Source: Anaerocolumna sp.
Lineage (GTDB): Bacteria > Bacillota > Clostridia > Lachnospirales > Lachnospiraceae
Direction of reading: 5' to 3'
Assembly: GCA_029256725.1 (NCBI GenBank)
Contig: JAQSXJ010000010.1
Location: 1 to 64,000, forward strand
Length of the DNA: 64,000 bases
Position 1 is the first letter of the stretch; each line of letters starts with the position of its first letter. The notes beneath the pieces were generated by a model. That model searched no databases and had not been told where the DNA came from. It saw nothing but the letters and a program-made list of their open reading frames with translations. Below are positions 1 to 7,995 of this stretch, piece by piece. A program made the position numbers and the translations under genes.

Positions 1-903
1 GGAATAGAGAAACCGGACACAGGAAGAATTGTCTTAAATGACAAAGTTCTGTTTGATTCAGATAAGAAGATTAACCTGATTCCCCAGAAACGTAAAGTTG
101 GTTATCTTTTTCAGAATTACGCACTCTTTCCAAACATGACAGTGGCTCAGAATATAGGTGCCGGTATTAAAGCTACCTGGAAGGTAAAGCAACCAAAGGT
201 TATGGAAATGCTTGAAATGTTTCATTTATCAGGACTTGAAAACAGGTATCCTCCTCAGTTGTCAGGAGGACAGCAGCAGCGAGTTGCGCTGGCAAGGATT
301 TTTGCATATGAACCGGATGTACTAATGCTTGATGAACCTTTTTCGGCATTGGATGCATTCTTAAAGGAAAGTCTTTTAGAAGAACTTTTAGAAACCTTAA
401 AAATGTATAAAGGTGATATTATCATTGTTTCACATAACAGAGATGAAATATACAGCCTGTGCGAGAAACTTGCAATAATAGATAGTGGTGAATTAGTTCT
501 GGCAGGAGACACAGAGAAGATATTCAGTAATCCTGAAAGACTTGCAGCAGCCAGGCTTACTGGCTGTAAGAATATATCACCGATTAGAAAAATCGATGAT
601 TATACAGTGGAAGCAATTGACTGGGGAATTATACTTCATACTGCCAAAGCGGTTACGCAGGATTTTGGTTATATCGGAATTCGTGCTCATGACTTACAAC
701 CGGCAGTTGAAAATAGTGAGAATTCATTTGCTGTTCGAAATTACAAGATAGTGGACAGCCCCTTTGAAAGAAACTTATTATGCAGAAGCGGTCAGGGAGA
801 AATCTGGTGGAAAGTAAATGTAAATAAAATCAACAATCAGCTCCAGATGCAGATACCGGAGTTTTTAACACTTCCCAAAGAAGCGTTGTTAATGTTACAA
901 TAA
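1..903 (+). CDS. modC: Molybdate-type ABC transporter ATP-binding protein (5' end outside window)
   Basis: The reading frame is already open at base 1, so the N-terminus with Walker A lies upstream of the window. Visible are the Q-loop segment FQNYALFPNMTV, the ABC signature LSGGQQQRVALARI, Walker B VLMLDEPFSALD and the H-loop SHNRDE. The remaining ~110 residues form a short C-terminal regulatory region (GIRAHDL segment) of the kind found in anion/oxyanion importers. The wording of the Q-loop region (FDSDKKINLIPQKRKVGYLFQNYALFPNMTV) is typical of clostridial ModC. The protein would energise a ModA/ModB molybdate or tungstate importer at the inner face of the membrane; those partners must lie upstream. 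A sulfate or iron importer ATPase cannot be excluded without the rest of the operon. A strong terminator follows directly, so this is the last gene of its operon. Confidence 0.75.
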   Translation, partial: GIEKPDTGRIVLNDKVLFDSDKKINLIPQKRKVGYLFQNYALFPNMTVAQNIGAGIKATWKVKQPKVMEMLEMFHLSGLENRYPPQLSGGQQQRVALARIFAYEPDVLMLDEPFSALDAFLKESLLEELLETLKMYKGDIIIVSHNRDEIYSLCEKLAIIDSGELVLAGDTEKIFSNPERLAAARLTGCKNISPIRKIDDYTVEAIDWGIILHTAKAVTQDFGYIGIRAHDLQPAVENSENSFAVRNYKIVDSPFERNLLCRSGQGEIWWKVNVNKINNQLQMQIPEFLTLPKEALLMLQ

Positions 904-906
904 TTC

Positions 907-950
907 AGGTTATTCTTAAATGTCGTTGGACATTAAGATAACCTTTTTTA
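907..950 (+). terminator. Rho-independent terminator after modC
   Basis: The arms AGGTTATTCTTAAATGTC and GACATTAAGATAACCT pair with two single-base bulges around a GTTG loop, and a T-rich tail follows. It sits 3 bp after the modC stop codon. Confidence 0.85.
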
Positions 951-1143
951 TTTAGAAGGAAATTTCTTCCTATTAGAAAAAAACATTGCCGGACAGTATA
1001 CACAGGACACAATCAGGGAAGAGTGTCACTACCGTGACAGTGCTAGATTCTGATAAGACAGACTATTTGTCCATAATGAATAAAACAATTATATTCGCAT
1101 TTATGTCAATTATTCCTATAAATAAATTAGATTTTACTTAATA
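951..1143. other. Intergenic, AT-rich, no gene seen
   Basis: Between the modC terminator and the promoter of the radical SAM gene there is no ribosome binding site with an adjoining frame and no obvious repeat. The stretch probably contains only upstream promoter DNA. Confidence 0.5.
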
Positions 1144-1175
1144 GTCATATTCAGGTCATACTACTGTCATATAAT
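1144..1175 (+). promoter_or_regulatory. Activator-type promoter: three 11-bp-spaced direct repeats abutting a perfect -10
   Basis: The heptamers GTCATAT, GTCATAC and GTCATAT begin at 1144, 1155 and 1166, an exact 11-bp period. The last one overlaps a consensus TATAAT at 1170-1175. The place where a -35 should lie (about 1147-1152) holds no TTGACA-like hexamer. Direct repeats on one DNA face at 11-bp spacing next to a -10 are the usual binding pattern of OmpR/PhoB-family response regulators. The regulator is not encoded in the window. Confidence 0.55.
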
Positions 1176-1235
1176 AAATTGAATACAATATTAAGATTGA
1201 AATAATTAAATTAATATAAGACAGGTGAGGCGGAG

Positions 1236-2324
1236 ATGAATCAGAACTTTAATTTGGAAGAGTATCTAAGCGGAGGAGTAGAAAGGTTAGTAAAGGATGC
1301 AATCAAAGGGACATTTAAAAATCCTAGAGAAAGTATGTTTTTAGCCGGATATGCCATAAATGCTGCCAAAGCGGCAAAATTAAGACACGTATATGAGCAA
1401 AAAGGTGAACATATCCCACCTTTTCTTATTGCCAGTATTACCAGTGTATGTAATCTGCAATGTGCAGGCTGTTATGCCAGAGCGAATAATAACTGTTCAG
1501 ACAGAGAAGATAGCGGGTCACTATCTGCAGAAGAATGGGGAAATATATTTAAGGAAGCCAGAGAGCTTGGAATTTCTTTTATACTTTTGGCAGGGGGAGA
1601 ACCGTTGGTAAGAAAAGATATTATACAGCAAGCTGCTCTATATAAGGAAATTATATTTCCGGTTTTCACCAACGGTACCATTATAGATGAAGAGTATCTT
1701 GAATTAATAGATCGTCATAGGAACCTGATCCCTGTATTAAGTATGGAAGGTGAAGAAAAAACTACTGACAGCAGAAGGGGAAAAGGGGTATATCAAAAAG
1801 TTACTCATACCATGACGGCTATGAAGAAGAGAGGTATACTGTTTGGAACTTCTATCACCGTGACCAAGGAAAATATAACAGAAGTAACAGAAGCTGATTT
1901 TCTGGGTAAGTTATATCAGAAAGGGTGCAGACTTATATTCTATGTGGAATATGTTCCTGTATCAGATAATACTGAAATTTTGGCCTTAGAGCAATATGAC
2001 AGAGTATTCCTTGATGACAGGCTGAACAGTTTAAGAGAGTGCTTTCAGGATATGATATACATTTCCTTTCCGGGAGATGAGGAAGCTGCCGGTGGCTGTC
2101 TGGCTGCAGGAAGAGGGTTCTTTCATATTAATGCCAGAGGTGGTGCTGAGCCTTGTCCATTTTCACCTTACTCAGACTGTAATGTGAAAGTGGTTGGATT
2201 AAGAGAAACTTTAAAATCACCGTTGTTTAAGAAGCTTAAAGATAATCATGCTCTGCTGACAGAGCATACCGGTGGCTGCGCATTGTTTGAACAAAAGTAT
2301 TTCGTTGAATCCCTTATTAAATAG
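1236..2324 (+). CDS. Radical SAM protein with C-terminal extra Cys cluster
   Basis: This 362-residue protein has the radical SAM motif C72-x3-C76-x2-C79 (SVCNLQCAGCYA), which binds a [4Fe-4S] cluster that cleaves S-adenosylmethionine. The downstream segments LLAGGEPL and SMEGE match the SAM-binding strands. The C-terminal third has further cysteines (GGCLAAGRG, AEPCPFSPYSDC, GGCALF), suggesting a SPASM/twitch-like auxiliary cluster region. The N-terminal ~60 residues are helical and not part of the core. The substrate is unknown; no peptide substrate gene or partner enzyme adjoins it, so maturase and cofactor roles are both open. The start has AGGTGAGGCGG just upstream. It is a single-gene unit preceded by a regulator-type promoter with 11-bp repeats, so expression is probably conditional. 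Confidence 0.85.
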   Translation: MNQNFNLEEYLSGGVERLVKDAIKGTFKNPRESMFLAGYAINAAKAAKLRHVYEQKGEHIPPFLIASITSVCNLQCAGCYARANNNCSDREDSGSLSAEEWGNIFKEARELGISFILLAGGEPLVRKDIIQQAALYKEIIFPVFTNGTIIDEEYLELIDRHRNLIPVLSMEGEEKTTDSRRGKGVYQKVTHTMTAMKKRGILFGTSITVTKENITEVTEADFLGKLYQKGCRLIFYVEYVPVSDNTEILALEQYDRVFLDDRLNSLRECFQDMIYISFPGDEEAAGGCLAAGRGFFHINARGGAEPCPFSPYSDCNVKVVGLRETLKSPLFKKLKDNHALLTEHTGGCALFEQKYFVESLIK

Positions 2325-2512
2325 GAAGAAAATATGCCCAGTTTCAATCGCTAACCCACTGTGGAAAAATTGAACCTCTACTGTTCAGATATTGAATTAA
2401 AAGATTACGATATTTTATTATACAAGTAAAAATAATGTCCTTGCTTTGTATTACAGATAATGGTACTATAATGGAAAAGAACGGTTGTTCGGAAACTGAC
2501 TGGAGGAATGCC
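2325..2512. other. Intergenic before the DNA glycosylase gene
   Basis: No terminator or clear promoter is visible here. An ATG-initiated extension of the next frame reaches back to 2435, but it lacks a ribosome binding site and I do not include it in the gene. Confidence 0.4.
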
Positions 2513-3700
2513 ATGAAAGAATACCATTTATCAAAGAAACAGGCAAGGACTTTGCTTTTGCGTAAGCAAGGGTTAATTGGGGATTATCGGTTTGCAGGAG
2601 AACAAGGGGTATATGATTATATTAAGCAGGCCGGCTGCATCCAGTTTGATCCGGTTGATGTATGCGGTAAGAATCCGGAACTGGTCCTCCAGTCCAGAGT
2701 AGCTGATTTTAAGAAAGACATGCTTTATAAACTGTTATACGAAGACCGGTCTCTAATAGATTATTTTGATAAGAATCTTTCCATCTTTCTAACAGAAGAC
2801 TTTCGCTATTTTGAACGTACCAGAAACCGATTGAAGGACAATGCATGGTTTCAGAGTCAGGTAGCTGAAGTCCTACCAGCAATTTTTGATAAAATCAAAG
2901 AAAAAGGAATGGTCAGCTCCAAGGATATTAAGACCGGCAGTAAAGTTGACTGGTATTGGGGAATTGACACCAGCCTGACACGAGTGGCACTGGAGAATTT
3001 GTATTTTGCTGGTGAGCTTATTATTCACCATAAGAATGGAACGAATAAATACTATGCTCTAGCGAAAGATTACCTTGGAAAGGAGTATAAAAGAAAAGAC
3101 CCCTTAAGAGACGATTATGAACACTTTAAATGGAGAGTCCTTAGACGGATTGCAGGGGTTGGACTTTTGTGGAACCGTCCCTCCGATGCATGGCTGGGAA
3201 TCAGATATCTAAAGGCAGGCGATAGAAATCATATATTTAGCGAATTATTGGAAAAAGGCAAGATTACCAGAATTCATGTTGAAGATATTAAAGATCCTCT
3301 ATATTGTCTGAAAGAAGATGTTAAGCTTATGAAAGAAGTAGACACCGATTATTTGAGCAGAACAGAATTTCTGGCACCCCTTGATAATATGCTATGGGAT
3401 AGAAAACTGATATCGGAGTTGTTTCATTTTGACTATAAATGGGAAATATATACGCCTGAAGGTAAGAGGAAATATGGTTATTATGTACTTCCGATTCTAT
3501 CTGGAAATGAAATAATTGGAAGAGGAGAACTTGCTGTTAACAGAAAAAATAAAATTCTGGAAGTGAAAAATATCTGGCTGGAAGAGGGAAAAGAATGGGA
3601 GAAATACCAGAAACCCGTACAGGAAGCGGCTCGTCGCTTTGCTGATTTTAATTCAGCCGAGGAAATTAATTATCATAAGGATTTTATAAAAATGTCATAG
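2513..3700 (+). CDS. YcaQ/AlkX-family DNA glycosylase (HTH_42 protein)
   Basis: The protein has 395 residues when begun at the ATG at 2513, which has GGAGG 6 bp upstream; the in-frame ATGs at 2435 and 2471 have no such site. The family (E. coli YcaQ/AlkX, Streptomyces AlkZ) excises bulky or crosslinked alkylpurines from DNA using tandem winged helices. Its catalytic motif Q-hydrophobic-Q/D is present as QFD at residues 44-46 (GCIQFDPVDV). The Asp in the third position is the AlkX/YcaQ version rather than the QxQ of AlkZ. The KKQARTLLLRKQGL opening and the C-terminal LAPLDNMLWDRK segment are also family hallmarks. The gene stands alone. A role in self-protection against a genotoxin, as for AlkZ, has no support from the neighbours, so general crosslink repair is more likely. 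Confidence 0.85.
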   Translation: MKEYHLSKKQARTLLLRKQGLIGDYRFAGEQGVYDYIKQAGCIQFDPVDVCGKNPELVLQSRVADFKKDMLYKLLYEDRSLIDYFDKNLSIFLTEDFRYFERTRNRLKDNAWFQSQVAEVLPAIFDKIKEKGMVSSKDIKTGSKVDWYWGIDTSLTRVALENLYFAGELIIHHKNGTNKYYALAKDYLGKEYKRKDPLRDDYEHFKWRVLRRIAGVGLLWNRPSDAWLGIRYLKAGDRNHIFSELLEKGKITRIHVEDIKDPLYCLKEDVKLMKEVDTDYLSRTEFLAPLDNMLWDRKLISELFHFDYKWEIYTPEGKRKYGYYVLPILSGNEIIGRGELAVNRKNKILEVKNIWLEEGKEWEKYQKPVQEAARRFADFNSAEEINYHKDFIKMS

Positions 3701-3832
3701 TGGTAATGATATTGGATAGTTATGGCATTACAAATAATGTAAATAAGCTGTCGCTTCCTATTATTCGCTGTTGTATAATAACTATAATGATGATACAATT
3801 AAATTTATTGATTATCAGAAAGGTTGAAGTGA
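3701..3832 (+). promoter_or_regulatory. Likely promoter of the M16 peptidase gene
   Basis: A consensus -10 TATAAT is at 3774-3779, about 50 bp before the start of the peptidase gene. No convincing -35 is visible. A short frame here is not credible as a gene. Confidence 0.35.
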
Positions 3833-5089
3833 ATGGTAAATACCAGGAAATTATCCAATGGAATAACAGTTGTAATGGAGAAAATGCCTTATCTTAGAAG
3901 CGCTGCTCTTGGAATATGGGTTAAGGTAGGTTCCTCCAATGAAAATGAAAAAAATAACGGAATTTCACATATAATTGAACATATGCTCTTTAAAGGAACA
4001 ACAACAAGAAATGCCAAGCAGATTGCAGATGAAATGGCTAGGATAGGTGGAGATATTAACGCTTATACCAGCAAGGAGTGCACCTCTTTCTATGCGGTGA
4101 CCCTGGACGAGCATTTGTCTGTTGCTATTGAAATTTTAGGTGATATGCTAAATAATTCTCTGATAGATGAAAAAGCCTTAAAGAAAGAAAAGGGAGTTAT
4201 AATAGAAGAAATTGATATGTATGATGATTCACCGGAGGATCTGGTACATGAGATGCTTCAATTGAAGGTCTGGGACAACCATCCCCTGGGTTATCAGATT
4301 TCAGGTTCAAAAGAAACTGTGAGAAATACCACAAGGGATGAAGTATTGGCATTTATGTCTAAACATTATGTAAGCCAGAATATGGTTATTTCTGTGTCCG
4401 GAAATTTTAAGGAAGACGAAATTGCTGAACTTTTAGAAGAGAACTTTGGCAAGATTCCTGAAGGTGAGAGAACAGAATCAACTACTGCGCCCGGTTATGT
4501 GCCTACTGTCTATGTAAAAGAAAAAGATGTAGAGCAGCTGCATTTAAATATAGCTTATGAATCCATTGTATCCGATGGTGACGAGAAATATATTCTGACA
4601 GTACTCAATTCTGTTTTTGGAGGAAGCATCAATTCCAGATTATTTCAAGAGATACGTGAGAATCTGGGACTTACTTATACCATTTACTCCTATGGGAGCT
4701 CCTATTCCAAAGCAGGGCTTTTCCAGGTATACGGAGCTATGAATCCTTCACAGTTAAAGCCGGTCATTGATAATGTCTTTCAGATTGTTGAAGATATTAA
4801 AGAAAAGGGTATAACAGAAGAAGAGCTTTCCATGTGTAAGGAACAAATTAAGACTGAGCTGATTATGGGTGATGAAACCGCCAAAAACAGAATGAATAGC
4901 AATGGTAAAGCAATGCTGTTTCGAGGTTATATAATACCGCTGGAAGAAATTATTGAAAAAGTTAATGATGTAACTATTGACCAAGTAAGGGATTTTGCGG
5001 TAAAGTATTTAAAGAAAGAAAATGTCAGCATTTCACTTGTAGGTAATCTGGAAGGGGTTGACCTTAAGGGATTAACTGCAAAACAGTAA
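3833..5089 (+). CDS. M16-family zinc peptidase (YmxG/MlpA-like)
   Basis: This 418-residue protein carries the inverted zinc motif HxxEH at residues 46-50 (GISHIIEHMLFKG) and the downstream glutamates in VIIEEIDMYDDSPEDL that complete the zinc site. The second half has the inactive-domain hallmarks of processing peptidases (GGSINSRLFQEIRENLGLTYTIYS). It is therefore a complete two-domain subunit like the mitochondrial processing peptidase homologue of Bacillus, which normally works as a dimer cleaving short peptides in the cytoplasm. In Bacillus the ymf/ymx peptidases lie in the same chromosomal neighbourhood as tepA-ylzJ-spoIIIE; here about 2 kb separates them. AAAGG lies upstream of the ATG. 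It is probably monocistronic. Confidence 0.88.
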   Translation: MVNTRKLSNGITVVMEKMPYLRSAALGIWVKVGSSNENEKNNGISHIIEHMLFKGTTTRNAKQIADEMARIGGDINAYTSKECTSFYAVTLDEHLSVAIEILGDMLNNSLIDEKALKKEKGVIIEEIDMYDDSPEDLVHEMLQLKVWDNHPLGYQISGSKETVRNTTRDEVLAFMSKHYVSQNMVISVSGNFKEDEIAELLEENFGKIPEGERTESTTAPGYVPTVYVKEKDVEQLHLNIAYESIVSDGDEKYILTVLNSVFGGSINSRLFQEIRENLGLTYTIYSYGSSYSKAGLFQVYGAMNPSQLKPVIDNVFQIVEDIKEKGITEEELSMCKEQIKTELIMGDETAKNRMNSNGKAMLFRGYIIPLEEIIEKVNDVTIDQVRDFAVKYLKKENVSISLVGNLEGVDLKGLTAKQ

Positions 5090-5130
5090 TAAGAAATAGT
5101 ATTTACATTTATAATAGTTATAAGCAATAG

Positions 5131-5177
5131 CCCCTTTTGAATAAATATACCGTAAGTATATATTTATTCAAAAGGGG
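5131..5177. repeat. Long perfect inverted repeat (stem-loop) after the M16 gene
   Basis: CCCCTTTTGAATAAATATA (5131-5149) is the exact complement of the arm ending at 5177, giving a 19-bp stem with a short CCGTAAG-type loop. Neither strand has a T-run right after the stem. It is therefore not a standard terminator, although it could still stop transcription or protect an mRNA end. Confidence 0.6.
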
Positions 5178-5344
5178 TAAAGCTTGATATATACCTATTT
5201 TAATACATCTTTAAAAGGGATATAAGTGATTTAAATGTAAATAACACTGTAATATTGTATTTTATAGGAACAGGTTTTATGATTCCTAATATAATAAAAA
5301 CAGAAGTGCTGTTATACCAGCTTGGATTTAAAGGAGGATTTGTT

Positions 5345-6643
5345 GTGCAAATAGATGTCAGTAACTTTCATGGTGCCTGCAGCTGTGGCAGAAGTCATGA
5401 AATATTCGTGAAAGAAATTCTGGTAGAAGAAAATGCGTTGAAGAAACTTCCCGAGAAATTAAAAAAGATTTATACAGGGTCATATTCAGACATATCCGTA
5501 ATCTGTGACACTAATACATATCAGGCAGCAGGAGAAGCTGTTGAGAAGCTGCTAACTGGCTGTAATCTTATTATATTACCGGCAAAGGATCTTCATGCTG
5601 ACAATCACGGTGTAGCACTGGCAGAGAAAGGGCTTAAGATTTCCCCAAATACAAAGTTAATCATAGCAGTAGGGTCCGGTACAATACACGATATCAGCAG
5701 ATATCTGTCAAAGGATTACGGCTTAAACTTTGTATCAGTTCCAACTGCTGCCAGCGTGGATGGTTTTGTATCCACCGTATCAGCAATGACCTGGAATGGC
5801 TTGAAGAAAACTATGCCCGGTGTATCACCGGAGTTAGTAATTGCAGATACCAAAATATTTTCAAAAGCACCTTACCGTCTGACTGCTTCCGGAATATCCG
5901 ATTTATTGGGTAAATATACTGCTCTTACTGACTGGGAAATATCCCATATGGTAACAGGTGAATATATCTGCCATCGTGTGTGTGAACTTGAAATGACTGC
6001 TTTAAAAGAGGTATGCAGCTGTATTGAGGATCTAAGAGGAAGCCTTGAGGAAGAAAAGACCTTGAAAGCTTATGAACAGCTTATGTATGCCTTGTTATTA
6101 TCCGGTATTGCCATGCAGATGATTGGTAATTCAAGGCCGGCCTCCGGAGCAGAACACCATATTTCTCATCTTTGGGAGATGGAAGTAATAAATGGACCCT
6201 TAGATGCCTATCACGGAGAAAAAGTCTCCATTGGTCTGATGATCGTTGTACATACCTATCATAAAATTAAGAATGCAATTAAAAATGGCATATGTAAAGT
6301 GATTCCTTACAAAGGAATGGAGCTTGATGTGCTGCAGGAGACCTTTGGGAAAAAGGATCTTTATGAAGGAATCCTGGAAGAAAATACGCCTGATCCCCTT
6401 GCATTGGTTGACAGCGATAGGTTAAACAGTCAATTACCCTCAATTGCCGGTGTTTTAGATAAGCTGCCTTCAGAGTCGGAACTTTTAAAACTTCTATCTG
6501 CTGCAGGCTGCAAAAAAGAAATGAAGGAAATTTCACTTGAGGAGAAATTGTTGCCGATTACTATTCGTTTAGCACCATATGTCAGAAACCGGCTGACTTT
6601 CTTAAGGTTATCAAAGCTATTTAAGATAAAAAATGAAACCTGA
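5345..6643 (+). CDS. egsA: sn-Glycerol-1-phosphate dehydrogenase (AraM/EgsA family)
   Basis: The enzyme reduces dihydroxyacetone phosphate to sn-glycerol-1-phosphate with NAD(P)H, and Bacillus AraM feeds a prenylated glycerophosphate pathway. It belongs to the iron-alcohol-dehydrogenase superfamily. Visible motifs are the nucleotide-binding VGSGTIHDISRYL, the VPTAASVDGFVS block, the ASGISDLLGKYTALTDW segment and the metal-binding AEHHISHLWE. I start it at GTG 5345 because AAGGAGG lies at 5331-5337; the longer frame from 5255 has no ribosome binding site. This gives 432 residues, slightly longer than AraM (about 394). No arabinose genes or PcrB partner adjoin, so its physiological product here is uncertain. 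A good terminator follows at 6711. Confidence 0.85.
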   Translation: MQIDVSNFHGACSCGRSHEIFVKEILVEENALKKLPEKLKKIYTGSYSDISVICDTNTYQAAGEAVEKLLTGCNLIILPAKDLHADNHGVALAEKGLKISPNTKLIIAVGSGTIHDISRYLSKDYGLNFVSVPTAASVDGFVSTVSAMTWNGLKKTMPGVSPELVIADTKIFSKAPYRLTASGISDLLGKYTALTDWEISHMVTGEYICHRVCELEMTALKEVCSCIEDLRGSLEEEKTLKAYEQLMYALLLSGIAMQMIGNSRPASGAEHHISHLWEMEVINGPLDAYHGEKVSIGLMIVVHTYHKIKNAIKNGICKVIPYKGMELDVLQETFGKKDLYEGILEENTPDPLALVDSDRLNSQLPSIAGVLDKLPSESELLKLLSAAGCKKEMKEISLEEKLLPITIRLAPYVRNRLTFLRLSKLFKIKNET

Positions 6644-6710
6644 TATTTTTTTATAGAATTTTTATAGCATAAAAAAAATAATTAGCGTTAAAATAAAAAG
6701 TAAGCACAAG

Positions 6711-6745
6711 GATTAACCGTTATGAATAGCGGTTAATCTTTTTTT
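6711..6745 (+). terminator. Rho-independent terminator after egsA
   Basis: GATTAACCGTTAT pairs with ATAGCGGTTAATC around a short GA loop and is followed by seven T residues. Confidence 0.9.
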
Positions 6746-6859
6746 GTTGTGTTAGAGATATTATATTTCTTAATAGATTTGGGAATATTAGATATATCGT
6801 GATTTTATCACTTAATTAAGTTCATTAATATGAATTAATACAATTGTAAGGAGATGCCA

Positions 6860-7576
6860 ATGGAGAAGAATGAATCTAAAATAGAGAAAGAAAAGGAACA
6901 GAAAGAGAAAGAGGAATTAGATGATGGTAAGATTAAAGAATTCGGGCAGACAACCCTCGTTAATGAAGTAAGAAAATCTAAGATTCATCTACTCTCTGTA
7001 ATTGGAGAGATAGAAGGGCATGAGTGCCTGCCTCAGCATAACAAAACAACAAAGTATGAACATGTATTGCCTCAGCTGGCAGCTATAGAAGACAGTGCTG
7101 ATATAGATGGACTACTGATTCTGATTAATACAGTAGGCGGCGATGTAGAGGCAGGACTTGCTATTGCAGAAATGATAGCTTCCTTAAGTAAACCAACAGT
7201 GTCCCTGGTACTGGGAGGAAGCCATTCCATAGGTGTACCCCTTGCTGTTTCAGCCAAATATAGTTTTATAGTACCGACAGCAACCATGATCATCCACCCT
7301 GTTCGTATGAATGGTACAGTAATTGGGGTGTCTCAGACCTATGACTATTTTGAAAAGATTCAGGACAGAATACTGAATTTTGTATCAACTCATTCTAAAA
7401 TTGACAAAGAAGATCTAAAACAACTGATGCATAATACAAGCCAATTAGCAAAAGATGTGGGATCAATTTTAATAGGACCAGAGACTGTGGAAAAAGGAAT
7501 TATCAATGAAGTAGGAGGAATTAAGGAAGCCTTAAAGAAATTATATGAAATGGCAGGAAGAGGTGAGGAAAAATGA
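6860..7576 (+). CDS. tepA: TepA, ClpP-like serine protease
   Basis: This 238-residue protein has the ClpP/SppA crotonase-type fold. The catalytic serine lies in the segment LVLGGSHSIGVP (Ser121/Ser123) and the histidine in MIIHPVRM (His146). Bacillus TepA (YmfB) was named translocation-enhancing protein and was later implicated in spore-protein degradation. The N-terminal 30 residues are a highly charged Lys/Glu stretch. I use the ATG at 6860, which has TAAGGAG 6 bp upstream; the ATG at 6854 would directly abut the Shine-Dalgarno sequence. The stop codon overlaps the start of ylzJ (ATGA), and the order tepA-ylzJ-spoIIIE matches Bacillus and many Clostridia, which supports the assignment. Confidence 0.88.
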   Translation: MEKNESKIEKEKEQKEKEELDDGKIKEFGQTTLVNEVRKSKIHLLSVIGEIEGHECLPQHNKTTKYEHVLPQLAAIEDSADIDGLLILINTVGGDVEAGLAIAEMIASLSKPTVSLVLGGSHSIGVPLAVSAKYSFIVPTATMIIHPVRMNGTVIGVSQTYDYFEKIQDRILNFVSTHSKIDKEDLKQLMHNTSQLAKDVGSILIGPETVEKGIINEVGGIKEALKKLYEMAGRGEEK

Positions 7577-7836
7577 TATATTCGACAACTCCCCTGGAAA
7601 GAATCTACACCAGTAGAACTCAGTCTTTATTAAATACTGGCAATCGGGATATTAAGAGCGAGAATGAGTCGACTGCTGTAGAAAAGACTAATTTTGCTGT
7701 AGAACACGGTAAAGTCTATACCAGAAAAGAAGGCGACAGCTATATCATAGAAGGGATTCAGTCTACTGATATGCAGGATTATCTAAAGACGGACTACGCT
7801 CCGGGTAATAATTTTCCTTGCAACAAAGGGTGTTAA
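7573..7836 (+). CDS. ylzJ: YlzJ-like small protein
   Basis: This 87-residue protein is translationally coupled to tepA by an ATGA overlap. The opening MIYSTTPLERIYT and the later YIIEGIQSTDMQDYL resemble the YlzJ-like family, which is defined by position between tepA and spoIIIE. The function is unknown, and the C-terminus ends in a CNKGC pair of cysteines. The call rests mainly on synteny plus the N-terminal resemblance. Confidence 0.7.
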   Translation: MIYSTTPLERIYTSRTQSLLNTGNRDIKSENESTAVEKTNFAVEHGKVYTRKEGDSYIIEGIQSTDMQDYLKTDYAPGNNFPCNKGC

Positions 7837-7995
7837 AGGGTATAATAATTTTATGAATTTTCCTGAATGGGCATTTATTGGATAATCTAAGTATTATCTG
7901 AATTTGTCCTTCAGGTAGGCTGTCAAAGGCTCAGGAAGAGCAGTTTAACACTTAAGTCTTCCGGGTCTATTTTTTGAGTTTAGGGAGGGGTAGTT
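7837..7995 (+). other. Intergenic stem-loops between ylzJ and spoIIIE
   Basis: CCTGAA and TTCAGG (about 7859-7917) enclose an inner hairpin GATAATC/GTATTATC. There is no T-tract, so readthrough into spoIIIE is expected. GGGAGGGG at 7983-7990 is the spoIIIE ribosome binding site. Confidence 0.35.

Noticed and set aside
2435-2512. N-terminal extension of the DNA glycosylase
   Set aside because: The extension lacks a ribosome binding site and is not family-like, whereas ATG 2513 has GGAGG at the correct distance.
3700-3897. Short frame before and into the M16 peptidase gene
   Set aside because: It overlaps the start of a well-supported gene in another frame and covers its promoter.
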